IMG/VR virus record: IMGVR_UViG_3300044302_005204
Coordinates: 1-26,065 of that record
DNA length: 26,065 bases
Reading direction: 5' to 3' (one strand)
Source: a virus
Within the stretch, counting starts at the first letter, position 1; each line of letters starts with the position of its first letter. The position numbers and the translations under genes are program-made. The notes below the pieces were generated by a model, which was not told the DNA's origin, searched no databases, and was given only the letters and a program-made list of their open reading frames with translations. This document shows positions 1 through 7,789 of the stretch, in pieces.

Positions 1-899
1 TTCATTAAAATTGAAGTTGTAAGTTCTTTAGCTTTATGTAATAATTTTGTAAATTCTTTAAATCCTAATTCATTAGGATCTTTACCTTGCATTTCTATAA
101 AATAAACACGTTTTCCATAGCCTATAAAAGTTTCAGCATGTTTAAGAGCATCTTTTAAAGCATCATCATCTAATGCAAGATATATTTTTTCAACATTACT
201 TTCAATAATTTTTTTCATTAATGATGAAGATATTTTTTTACCAAATAAAGGTATTGCATTACGTTTAATAGTCATTGCATCGAATGCTCCCTCGCATAAA
301 ATCAACGGTAAATCCCAGTTTATATACATTTCAAAACCAATTATGTCCTTTGTGGTGGGAGCCAATTTATGTTTAATATACGCGTTTTTATCAAACGAAC
401 GACCCACATAATAATTAATCATACCATCTGCATCATATGAGGGAATTACTACCATATTTTTTAAATCACCTTGTTCACTGTAATGTATGTTGTATTTAAC
501 TATATCTTGTTGTGATATGCCTCTTTGATCTAAATAATGTAAAGCATGTTTTGACAATATAGCAGATGAAGAAATTAAAGGTTGTACACCTTCAGGTAAA
601 TTAAAGGTTGATTCTTTTTTTTTAACTATTTGTTGTTTAAAATTATATTGACTGTCTATTTCTTTTAAGGTTGAATAGTAAGATGCAGAAGCTTTAGATT
701 TTTTAAGTAATTGATAAGCCCTATGACCCTTATAACCACAAACCCAACACTGAAATTTTTGTGATTGTAAATTAAATGTAAGTTTTTTCTTATGATGGTT
801 ACAACTAGGGCAAGTAAATACTGCTTCATCACCTCCTCTAGCTGATTTACTTCTACCTAATACAGATTCTAATAGTTGTTTTAAAAGATCTTCCTTCAT
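1..899 (-). CDS. gp61: DnaG-type DNA primase (T4 gp61-like), C-terminus cut by window edge
   Basis: This would synthesise RNA primers for lagging-strand replication with the replicative helicase. It was translated by hand from the ATG at 899; 299 residues are visible and the frame is open to base 1. The N-terminus has a zinc ribbon: CPSC at residues 30-33 and CWVC at 51-54. A TOPRIM domain follows, with the acidic motif EGAFDA at 203-208 and LDDD at 243-246, which are the metal-binding sites of DnaG-family primases. Between them lies a segment typical of the primase core (YLDQRGIS, then NMVVIPSYD and GR). T4 gp61 is about 340 residues, so little is probably missing. It lies 26 bases after the nuclease-like gene and is the only clear replication gene here. 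A helicase-fused or DnaG-proper relative is the alternative. The primase call is firm; equating it with gp61 is inferred from context. Confidence 0.9.
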   Translation of the reverse strand, partial: MKEDLLKQLLESVLGRSKSARGGDEAVFTCPSCNHHKKKLTFNLQSQKFQCWVCGYKGHRAYQLLKKSKASASYYSTLKEIDSQYNFKQQIVKKKESTFNLPEGVQPLISSSAILSKHALHYLDQRGISQQDIVKYNIHYSEQGDLKNMVVIPSYDADGMINYYVGRSFDKNAYIKHKLAPTTKDIIGFEMYINWDLPLILCEGAFDAMTIKRNAIPLFGKKISSSLMKKIIESNVEKIYLALDDDALKDALKHAETFIGYGKRVYFIEMQGKDPNELGFKEFTKLLHKAKELTTSILM

Positions 900-925
900 A
901 CTATGATTGTATGAAAAATAAGTAA

Positions 926-1354
926 CTAAACAAAATCTTTATCGAAGAATTTACCGAGAATATTGTCATTAAGGTAAGATCTACTTTCAAGCACACCAAG
1001 CGTAAACTGATACTTACATTCAAGGTAAGTCAATTCTTTTTTATAGTAAGCAATTTCTAAGATTTCTCTTTTTAAATCTTCTTTATTTGCTTCTTTAATA
1101 AAACCATGTGAACCATAGTAATTTTTCCAATCGCTTTCTTTAAGTACTCTTTTATAGACAGGAGGTCTACCTTTACCTTCCCAAAGTGCTTTTTCCTTTT
1201 TACCTAATTTTTTCTTTAAATTATACATTAGGGATTTTTTACCAATGTATTTTTTATTTGTAGGTAAGTGAGTTGTTTGATAAACAAAGCCAAAGGCATT
1301 GTTTGGTAAGTCAGAAATCTCATTGATCTCTGATCCTTTATATAACCATTTCAT
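926..1354 (-). CDS. GIY-YIG nuclease-like protein (Seg/homing type)
   Basis: This is a 142-residue protein with the signature of the GIY-YIG nuclease fold. GFVY at residues 22-25 stands in for GIY, KYIGKK at 35-40 for YIG, and a downstream DWKNYYGSHG segment (75-84) plus KREILEIAYYKKELTYLECKYQ-type helix carry the glutamate region (E near 108). The W..YYGS followed by REIL pattern is common in free-standing phage GIY-YIG proteins. The expected catalytic arginine is not obvious because this stretch is mostly lysine, so activity is uncertain. The protein is short and has no visible DNA-targeting domain, unlike I-TevI. It sits between the last virion gene and the primase, with only 11 bases before it, and is probably co-transcribed. 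It could be a homing endonuclease or a domesticated DNA-processing nuclease. Confidence 0.65.
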   Translation of the reverse strand: MKWLYKGSEINEISDLPNNAFGFVYQTTHLPTNKKYIGKKSLMYNLKKKLGKKEKALWEGKGRPPVYKRVLKESDWKNYYGSHGFIKEANKEDLKREILEIAYYKKELTYLECKYQFTLGVLESRSYLNDNILGKFFDKDFV

Positions 1355-1365
1355 TCTTTAAAATT

Positions 1366-2115
1366 TTAGCTAAAGTCTGCTTTTACTCCGTAAAGTTTAA
1401 TTATAAATTTACCTGCAGTATAAACACCGTCTGTTGCTGCATCTCCTGCTACTAAATATAAGTAATCATTATTAGCAGGTGTTGTTGATACAATAGCAGC
1501 ACCTGATGTAGGAGCTTCAAAAGTACCTACTCCAGCAAGTGATCCTTTTCTCATTCTTATAGTCCAATCTTCTCCTGTAGTTATTAAAGCAGTATAAGCA
1601 CTACCATCAGTATCATAAGTTGCAGTTGCTGATGAATTTGCTCTTAAATCTATATCTTCAGTACCTCCTGTTGGTGCTTCAATACAAGCCATTTCTAATT
1701 TATAACACACGCCATGAATATCATCTTGCCATTTCATTAAATAAGAATTAGTGGTTCCTGCAATTCCAATTACATCACCCTCATCATTTTTAGATTTCAT
1801 TCCTTCAATATCTACTAATATTGTAGTAATAGTTTCTCCATTAATATTTGCTGTTTTACATGAATAAGCAGAACCTGTAAGTGCTCCTGCTCCTCTTAAT
1901 GTCATTTGATGTGTTGTGTTATGAATAGACCCACTAAGATATACAGAACCTGAACTACCTGACACATGGCCTGAAAATACAGTATTTCCTGTTACTGTTC
2001 CTCCATCTGTTATGTTGAGATTACTGTCTATTAAATCTTCAAAATTTGATTCTGTAGGTTGATCACCTGTATTAAAATATCCTTTTAGATTATCTCTTGT
2101 TACATTACTAGCCAT
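1366..2115 (-). CDS. Virion structural protein, probably tail fibre or tail tip
   Basis: This is a 249-residue protein with no catalytic motif. It is rich in Gly, Ser, Thr and Ala, with many short beta-type stretches typical of fibre proteins. The N-terminal segment (residues about 8-33) contains a GYFNTGDQPTESNFEDLIDS motif, which I remember as an N-terminal attachment segment of tail proteins in Bacteroidota phages and prophages. It is followed by a Gly/Ser-rich stretch (about 37-62) resembling a repeat-rich shaft, then a beta-rich C-terminal half. It is last in the run of structural genes. The 62-base gap upstream holds two copies of a promoter-like element, so it may have its own late promoter. 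It could alternatively be a capsid decoration protein. The structural role is likely; the exact position in the particle is unknown. Confidence 0.55.
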   Translation of the reverse strand: MASNVTRDNLKGYFNTGDQPTESNFEDLIDSNLNITDGGTVTGNTVFSGHVSGSSGSVYLSGSIHNTTHQMTLRGAGALTGSAYSCKTANINGETITTILVDIEGMKSKNDEGDVIGIAGTTNSYLMKWQDDIHGVCYKLEMACIEAPTGGTEDIDLRANSSATATYDTDGSAYTALITTGEDWTIRMRKGSLAGVGTFEAPTSGAAIVSTTPANNDYLYLVAGDAATDGVYTAGKFIIKLYGVKADFS

Positions 2116-2125
2116 AGTGTTCTAT

Positions 2126-2154
2126 TTTATTATAATTGTTTTGTTATACATATA
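2126..2154 (-). promoter_or_regulatory. Candidate tandem late promoter elements
   Basis: In the 62-base gap before the gene starting at 2115, the minus strand carries TATATGTATAACAAA (2154-2140) and then TTATAATAAA (2135-2126). Both resemble TATATTTATAAYAAA seen before the genes starting at 5958, 19167 and 22727. The nearer copy ends 10 bases before the ATG, matching the 9-12 base spacing of the others. A role as a gp55-dependent late promoter is inferred. AT-rich sequence makes chance matches a real risk. Confidence 0.4.
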
Positions 2155-2177
2155 TAAAATTCTTAAAAAGTGTAATT

Positions 2178-4163
2178 TTATGTGTCCCAACGTAAAACAA
2201 ATGTTAAATCTGTATTTTCAGGGACTCTTATAGGTTGTCCTAATTTAGCTGTTACTAATAACTCATGAGCTTCATTATATAATCCTATTGTTGTTATATG
2301 GGGTTGAAAGAAAGAACTTGTTGTAAAATCTGCCATATCATAAGGACTTCCTTCTCTTGTTTTTCTTGTTGTTATATTAGTTGTATGGTTATATTCGTGT
2401 TCTTGGATATGACAAACATATTCGTGTTCATGTATTAAATGGGTTCCTTGAAATTGTATTGTGTTGATTCCATCATCGATTCCTCCTCCTACTATAAAAG
2501 GATTATAGAATTGACTATCACCTATTTCCATATTTCCTATGTATGATCCTTCTCCTCTTGCTATTTTATTATATTTAGGATGAGTAATTGTAGCAAACCC
2601 CATTCTATAAAATATGTTTCCTATATAAGGTGAACCATTTATGCTTTCTGATATATTTTCTACTTGAGTTGCAGTAAAAGGTCTATTCCATATATTTATG
2701 TTACTTAATTCTCCATTAAAGTGTTTATTACGTTGATCATATCTCCACATATCATAATTAGTTGAAAAATATTCTACGTTAAACCCATCTCCTATAGGTG
2801 CTGATCCTATTCCTAAATCTCTAGATCCACTGTCTACTGAAGTATTTAAAGGTCCTTTTGAACCTATGTATAAATTAGCATTATTTTTAGTAGAACCTGA
2901 TAAGTAATAAGTTTGAGAAACTTTTTTTATACCATCAATATAAAGTTCTAATTTAGAAGCAGAACTTTGACATAAAACATGAGATGTTTTTTGAACAGAA
3001 TCACTAGAGGTTATTTCAGCATCTACAACTATTATTTGGTCTCCATCTGATCTTGAAAAATATAATGATTGACTTATCATAAATATTTCAAAAGGATATT
3101 GTGGTCCTTCTTCTGCTAAAGAAGCTGTTGCTACCATTCCAACAGGAAGGTGATCTACATTAGGGAAAACTGTTTTGGTTCCACTTTTAGCTATTATATA
3201 CCTTTTTTCTAAATTAGATATATTATTTTGAGACCCTGTTGCTTTAGGGGTTATCCAAAATGAAATAGCAAAATCTTCATCACTATTAAAATTATATTTA
3301 GTACTATTAGGAGATGAAATATATGATTGTGAATAACTATTAAAAACAATAGAAGAAAAATTTGATGAATTGCTTCCTAAAGAAGAAGTTGAAAAAGTTA
3401 CTTTTTCATAACTAATAAAATTATTAAAATAACTATCATCTCCATCTCTATCTATCCACTTTCCTGTTTGATACGATGTAGGAGAAGTATATGATTGAGA
3501 AGCTGCAGGGTTGATTTGTCCTTGTCTCCAGTATTCATTAAGTACTCCCATATGTACAGGAGTTGTATGTCCAAAAGCAGGAATTGATTCTACTCCTGGA
3601 AGATGATAATAAGTTGTTTTAGCATAACCATCATATATACTTAAATCATATTTTTTAAACCCTTTAACAGGACCTAATTGAAATACATTTTCATCAACAT
3701 CCGTAGGATAATCATTTAAATTAGTACCACTAATTATTAAATTGCCATAAGAATCATCTACAACTTCATACGTACTAGAACTTAAATAAAAAGAAGATTT
3801 TTTTATTTCAGAACCATATAAGCCTGAAGGGATAGAAATAATATTTGCTTTTTCGTATAGTTCTCTTCTTTGTTTTTTAGGATCAATAAAGTCTCTTAAA
3901 TTAATAAAATTTGATTTATAGTCTTTATAAAACAAAAAATCTAATTGATTATATTTAATAGTATTAATTCTATCAAATATTCCTTCAGGGTTAGAGCTTG
4001 CACTACTATGAACAGATACAGATTCTGATGTCCAACGAGTGTTATATATACTTACACTGTTAGAAGCTGCTGAAGCTGAATTGAAATTATACTGTTTATG
4101 AGCATTAAAGGAAGTTGTCCTATAGTCTTGATTAGTAAATTTTTTATAGACGTACGATGCCAT
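2178..4163 (-). CDS. Tail fibre/adhesin protein with LamG-like lectin domain
   Basis: This is a 661-residue structural protein. The centre (about residues 265-510) is a LamG/concanavalin A-like jelly roll: a beta strand ending in YISSP, then FAISFWITP, then KLELYIDGIKK, then NLYIGSKG and finally FNGELSNINIWNRPFT. These are the successive landmarks of the family, which commonly binds carbohydrate. The N-terminal 150 residues are Ser/Tyr/Asn-rich and probably mediate assembly. The last 40 residues (TTIGLYNEAHELLVTAKLGQP and following) closely match the C-terminus of the neighbouring protein at 4176-5258. A short GIGSAPIGDGFNV segment near residue 455 recurs in two other proteins of this window. 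It starts 12 bases after its upstream neighbour's stop. A receptor-binding role is inferred from domain and position. Confidence 0.65.
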   Translation of the reverse strand: MASYVYKKFTNQDYRTTSFNAHKQYNFNSASAASNSVSIYNTRWTSESVSVHSSASSNPEGIFDRINTIKYNQLDFLFYKDYKSNFINLRDFIDPKKQRRELYEKANIISIPSGLYGSEIKKSSFYLSSSTYEVVDDSYGNLIISGTNLNDYPTDVDENVFQLGPVKGFKKYDLSIYDGYAKTTYYHLPGVESIPAFGHTTPVHMGVLNEYWRQGQINPAASQSYTSPTSYQTGKWIDRDGDDSYFNNFISYEKVTFSTSSLGSNSSNFSSIVFNSYSQSYISSPNSTKYNFNSDEDFAISFWITPKATGSQNNISNLEKRYIIAKSGTKTVFPNVDHLPVGMVATASLAEEGPQYPFEIFMISQSLYFSRSDGDQIIVVDAEITSSDSVQKTSHVLCQSSASKLELYIDGIKKVSQTYYLSGSTKNNANLYIGSKGPLNTSVDSGSRDLGIGSAPIGDGFNVEYFSTNYDMWRYDQRNKHFNGELSNINIWNRPFTATQVENISESINGSPYIGNIFYRMGFATITHPKYNKIARGEGSYIGNMEIGDSQFYNPFIVGGGIDDGINTIQFQGTHLIHEHEYVCHIQEHEYNHTTNITTRKTREGSPYDMADFTTSSFFQPHITTIGLYNEAHELLVTAKLGQPIRVPENTDLTFVLRWDT

Positions 4164-4175
4164 TTAAATAACATT

Positions 4176-5258
4176 TTAATAGTCTAATTTTACTCTTATA
4201 AGTGCTTCTTTTGTAAAATCTTTAGCGACTGGTTGACTTAATTTAGCTACTGCTAATAATTCGAAGGCATCATTATATAGTCCAACGGTAGTTATGAAAG
4301 TTTTAGGGTTAAGTTTCATAGTTTCATGTCTAATATTACCATTTGCATCTACAAATGAAGAGTTATTGGTATAATTAAAAGCACCATTAGTTGCTCTACA
4401 GAAGAAGAATGTTGAAGTTACTTGTTCTGTAGTATCTACTATAAATGTTCCTGCTCCTGAAATATGTCTATATAATCTTTCTGTATTTTTATCTAGATTA
4501 TCATCATCAAAATTTTGAGCTCCCGAAGAAGTAACAGGTCTTAATGAACCTTTAAAAGCATCTCCATTTAAAATTATAATTCCTGCATGTGGGTAATAAT
4601 GACCAAATCTAGAACCACTATTATTAATAGTTAATTGATTAAGATTAGAGCCACTTAAAACACCATTTGATCCAGATACAATATTGTATCTAGGGCCTAA
4701 ATTAGTATCAACTGATGTTCCTACAGTAACACTATCATCTGTAAGTTCAATTACTTGATCTGCAGATACATCTTGTCCATGTGCTGTTCCTGAAATTTTT
4801 AAATTTAAAGAACCTAAAGTAAGTCTATTTTTATATCTAGACCTATTTATATTTATTACATAAATACCATCAGGTGTATGGTCACCAAATTCAAAAAATT
4901 GAGTATTACCTTGGGAATCAAGGTCATTTCCAAAATGAAGTTGTCTATATTGGTTATAAGTAACTTTTGAAGCCCCTAACCCAAATGAACCGGTGTCATT
5001 AGTAAAATCAGGAGAACCTGATCCATATCTATGTCCGTATGCAATAGAATATTGTACTTCAGAAGTTACGTCAGATGTTTGTTTATTGTAAACGTCTAAA
5101 TAAAAATGTCCTGAACTTGTAGGTGTAGAGAAATCTGCTTGTACTGATGAAGTATGAGCTGATGCTAAGTTGTTAGTATTATCAGTCCATGTAGAAGTTA
5201 TTAGTTCTTGAGCTTGTTCTGAAACAATATCTTGTGTTTGATTAAATCGTGTATACAT
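4176..5258 (-). CDS. Virion structural protein sharing a C-terminal module with its neighbour
   Basis: This is a 360-residue protein with beta-rich, Ser/Thr/Asn-rich composition and no catalytic motif. I do not recognise the N-terminal 300 residues as a named family. The C-terminus (residues about 321-360, ITTVGLYNDAFELLAVAKLSQP and following) is clearly related to the C-terminus of the protein at 2178-4163, which suggests a shared docking module or divergence after duplication. The gene lies between other virion genes with a 13-base spacer upstream, so co-transcription is likely. A tail or fibre-associated component is the best guess. Confidence 0.5.
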   Translation of the reverse strand: MYTRFNQTQDIVSEQAQELITSTWTDNTNNLASAHTSSVQADFSTPTSSGHFYLDVYNKQTSDVTSEVQYSIAYGHRYGSGSPDFTNDTGSFGLGASKVTYNQYRQLHFGNDLDSQGNTQFFEFGDHTPDGIYVININRSRYKNRLTLGSLNLKISGTAHGQDVSADQVIELTDDSVTVGTSVDTNLGPRYNIVSGSNGVLSGSNLNQLTINNSGSRFGHYYPHAGIIILNGDAFKGSLRPVTSSGAQNFDDDNLDKNTERLYRHISGAGTFIVDTTEQVTSTFFFCRATNGAFNYTNNSSFVDANGNIRHETMKLNPKTFITTVGLYNDAFELLAVAKLSQPVAKDFTKEALIRVKLDY

Positions 5259-5271
5259 TATATTTTATATT

Positions 5272-5958
5272 TTAGTCTGCTGTTATAGTTACAGGAATTA
5301 CTACTCGAGCTGTTGATACTACTCCTTCCATAATTACATTACAAGTTCTTTGATATCCTGTTGTTGGAAATAAAGTATCTAAATCTGTAGCTACAAGTTG
5401 AGCATTTGGGCCTTGAATTGATCTAGAGTGTGTAACCGTAGAAAATGCTTCTAAGTAGGTTCCAGTTGGTTCTGTTCCTGCTGTTCCTCCTGGTTGTCCC
5501 CAATGTCCCGCTAATCTAACATCTGTAATTGTAAATACATATTCTTCCTCAAGTGTAGTACCCTGACCTGAAAAGTTTTTAGTTTGACCTGAAAATGTTA
5601 TAGCATCTCCTTGTATAAAAGTACCATTTGCTCCTACTGAATCTACACTAGGAACAATATAAGGAATAGAATTTGATCCTCTTCCTAAAGTTATTAGTTT
5701 AGAATTCATTGAATACAACCCATTAGGTATTGCTTCAATTAAAGCCATATTTTCAATTGCTTCTGCAGCGTATTGGGTACCGTTTGGGTGGCTTTCATTA
5801 AATAATGAGTAATCTATTTCATCATCTCCTAAAGCAAACATTGTAATTTGAAATTTGCTGCTACCATTACCATTATTATTGTTTTTTGATAGTAATTCAC
5901 GGCCTCTTTTAGTTAAAACCGCGTCTACTGTAATTGAACTGTTATCTAAATATCCCAT
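5272..5958 (-). CDS. Conserved phage virion protein (tail-associated)
   Basis: This is a 228-residue protein. Its N-terminus (residues about 3-55) has the pattern SITVDAVLTKRGRELLSK, then FQITMFALGDDEIDYSLFN. I recognise this as a conserved segment in structural proteins of environmental T4-like phages, although I know no assigned function. The remainder is beta-rich with a Gly/Thr-rich loop near 155-165 and ends in a short strand-rich tail. A candidate promoter ends 11 bases before the ATG, so the gene may start a separate late transcript that continues through the next three genes. The conserved N-terminus suggests a fixed assembly interface rather than a rapidly evolving receptor-binding tip. 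Confidence 0.5.
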   Translation of the reverse strand: MGYLDNSSITVDAVLTKRGRELLSKNNNNGNGSSKFQITMFALGDDEIDYSLFNESHPNGTQYAAEAIENMALIEAIPNGLYSMNSKLITLGRGSNSIPYIVPSVDSVGANGTFIQGDAITFSGQTKNFSGQGTTLEEEYVFTITDVRLAGHWGQPGGTAGTEPTGTYLEAFSTVTHSRSIQGPNAQLVATDLDTLFPTTGYQRTCNVIMEGVVSTARVVIPVTITAD

Positions 5959-5969
5959 AGTTATTGTAT

Positions 5970-5984
5970 TTTATTATAAATATA
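5970..5984 (-). promoter_or_regulatory. Candidate late promoter element
   Basis: The minus strand reads TATATTTATAATAAA, ending 11 bases before the ATG at 5958. The same 15 bases occur before the gene starting at 22727, and a one-base variant before the gene at 19167. The position in a rare intergenic gap and the presence of a gp55-like sigma gene support a late-promoter reading. This is inference. Confidence 0.45.
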
Positions 5985-5991
5985 TATATTT

Positions 5992-7779
5992 TTAAGAAAG
6001 ATTAAAGGTTTGTAAATTACTATTTGTTTCATCTATTAGTCCTGCTTGAGCTAAATAATATTCAATGTTGTTTTGTACTTGGGGGTGAATATTTTCAGGA
6101 ATTAACACCATTCCTTTTTCTCCGATACCATCAAACAGTTCTGCTTCTTTATTTAAATTTAATATTAAGGTATGACTTTTATCTAAAAAAGATAATTCAT
6201 ATCCAAAAGACCCTGAAATATAATGGTCTTTATTCATATTTGGTTCTTGACTATCACCATAACCAGCAACATTACCTGAAACAACTCCTATATATCCTAC
6301 TTCTCCTAAAGCTCCTCCTTGAACATATACTTGTGCATCTTCAAGATAATCAGAAGAAAGTCCATGAGGTAAAGGATCTCCAGTTGATGTAGTATTAATA
6401 GCAGGGCATCCTTGACTTCCACTTACAGATTCTGGATGAGCATTATAAACACTATCGAAATATGTAGATATAGTAGGTAAAAACCTATTATCATCTCTAC
6501 CTTTAAATAAAATTTCATGGTTTCTAGGTAAATAGTCACCACAAAAATCTCCTATATCACTATTTTCTCTTTTTTGGTCTACTTCAAAAGTAGCTATACT
6601 TCTTTCATCGTGTTTTCCTGGAGCAAAATCTTTAGTACCTTCAAAAAAGGTAATATGCACTTCTGTTTTTTCTTGTTCTGTTAAATCAACATCAGAATTA
6701 TTTTGAGCTAAAAATGTTAAAGTGTCTTTTCCTATAAATCTACTAGCTGAACCTAATCCTAAATTACCTAATACTTCAGGGTAAGTAGTTCCTACACTAC
6801 TTCCACTAATTAAACCAAAACTTCCACTATAATATTGTTCGGTAAATTTATTTTGAATAATAGAAGATGAATTAAATGAAGGACCTACTGCTTGAGCTGA
6901 AAATTTAGGTTGGCCCACTGGTTGTTTTGGTACCATTTCTACTACTCCATATCTAAATCTAAGAATATTAGCTTGACGTTCAGCAACGGCATCAGTTAAT
7001 GCAACATGAGAATCTGAACCTGTTCTAACATAATCATTATATATAGATCCTGATTTATATAAATACATTGAATTATTAAATGTAAGAACATCAGTACCTG
7101 GAAGACTTCCTGTATCCATTCCATAAAATTCACCTGCATGAACAAATTTAAAACTTTTAAGTAAAAACCCTTTATTCATTTTTACTCTATAAGTTTCAGT
7201 CATATTATTACTAATACTTTCATCTATAAGTTTTGCTGTTGCTCTATTTCCTGTAGGGAAATCATTTGTTAAAAATCTATGAAATTCTTCATATGGTTCT
7301 GTTGTTTTATTTACAACAGTAACACTATTATCATTAAGATTAACAAATAAAATTTTATTAACACTTACATAAGAATGATTTTTTAAAGTAGCAAATTGAG
7401 GATCTTCTGTTCCTCCAATAACTGTATTAGCAATATATAAAGCTGTAGATACATTTTGAACTGTAGGTAAATTTTGGTAGGTTATATCTCCAGGCCAATC
7501 TGTAAAATCACCAACTGTAAAGGTGTCTCCTATAGAAGCTGAACCTACTCCTACAAATTTAGAATCAGTGTATTTGTTAATACTTTCTGCTGTTGCTTTA
7601 GATCCTTCATATCTTTGTCTTTTCCACCATGTTTGATCAATCAAAGCATCATCAAATTCTGCTTCTGTTAAGATTCTCTCATCAAAACTATGAGATACGT
7701 ATTCTGTTGTACCTGGTCTAACTTGATGGTAATCATAAGGACCAAAACTAGGATTATTATTTATTGGATTATGAGGCAT
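5992..7779 (-). CDS. Large virion structural protein, tail/baseplate-associated
   Basis: This is a 595-residue protein without enzymatic motifs. The N-terminal 75 residues (FDERILTEAEFDDALIDQ, then WWKRQRYEGSKATAESINKY) are charged and likely helical, unlike the beta-rich Ser/Gly-rich remainder. This could be an assembly domain followed by a fibre-like body. Residues about 77-90 (VGVGSASIGDTFTV) match a short motif in the proteins at 7790-11674 and 2178-4163. It begins 10 bases after its large neighbour's stop and is probably translated from the same message. I cannot assign it to a T4 protein. A peripheral baseplate or fibre component is most likely. Confidence 0.5.
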   Translation of the reverse strand: MPHNPINNNPSFGPYDYHQVRPGTTEYVSHSFDERILTEAEFDDALIDQTWWKRQRYEGSKATAESINKYTDSKFVGVGSASIGDTFTVGDFTDWPGDITYQNLPTVQNVSTALYIANTVIGGTEDPQFATLKNHSYVSVNKILFVNLNDNSVTVVNKTTEPYEEFHRFLTNDFPTGNRATAKLIDESISNNMTETYRVKMNKGFLLKSFKFVHAGEFYGMDTGSLPGTDVLTFNNSMYLYKSGSIYNDYVRTGSDSHVALTDAVAERQANILRFRYGVVEMVPKQPVGQPKFSAQAVGPSFNSSSIIQNKFTEQYYSGSFGLISGSSVGTTYPEVLGNLGLGSASRFIGKDTLTFLAQNNSDVDLTEQEKTEVHITFFEGTKDFAPGKHDERSIATFEVDQKRENSDIGDFCGDYLPRNHEILFKGRDDNRFLPTISTYFDSVYNAHPESVSGSQGCPAINTTSTGDPLPHGLSSDYLEDAQVYVQGGALGEVGYIGVVSGNVAGYGDSQEPNMNKDHYISGSFGYELSFLDKSHTLILNLNKEAELFDGIGEKGMVLIPENIHPQVQNNIEYYLAQAGLIDETNSNLQTFNLS

Positions 7780-7789
7780 ATTTTTTATT

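Noticed and set aside
2116-2177. A terminator hairpin between the genes at 2178-4163 and 1366-2115
   Set aside because: Only a 6-bp AT-only inverted repeat (AAAATT/AATTTT) is present, too weak to call.
4851-4875. TTTATTACATAAATA-like string resembling the late promoter element
   Set aside because: It lies inside coding sequence with two mismatches and no gene start nearby; chance is likely in this base composition.
6024-6392. Plus-strand open frame of 122 codons
   Set aside because: It is antisense to the 595-residue structural gene, is dominated by Leu, His and Tyr as expected for the reverse of AT-rich coding sequence, and has no recognisable motif.
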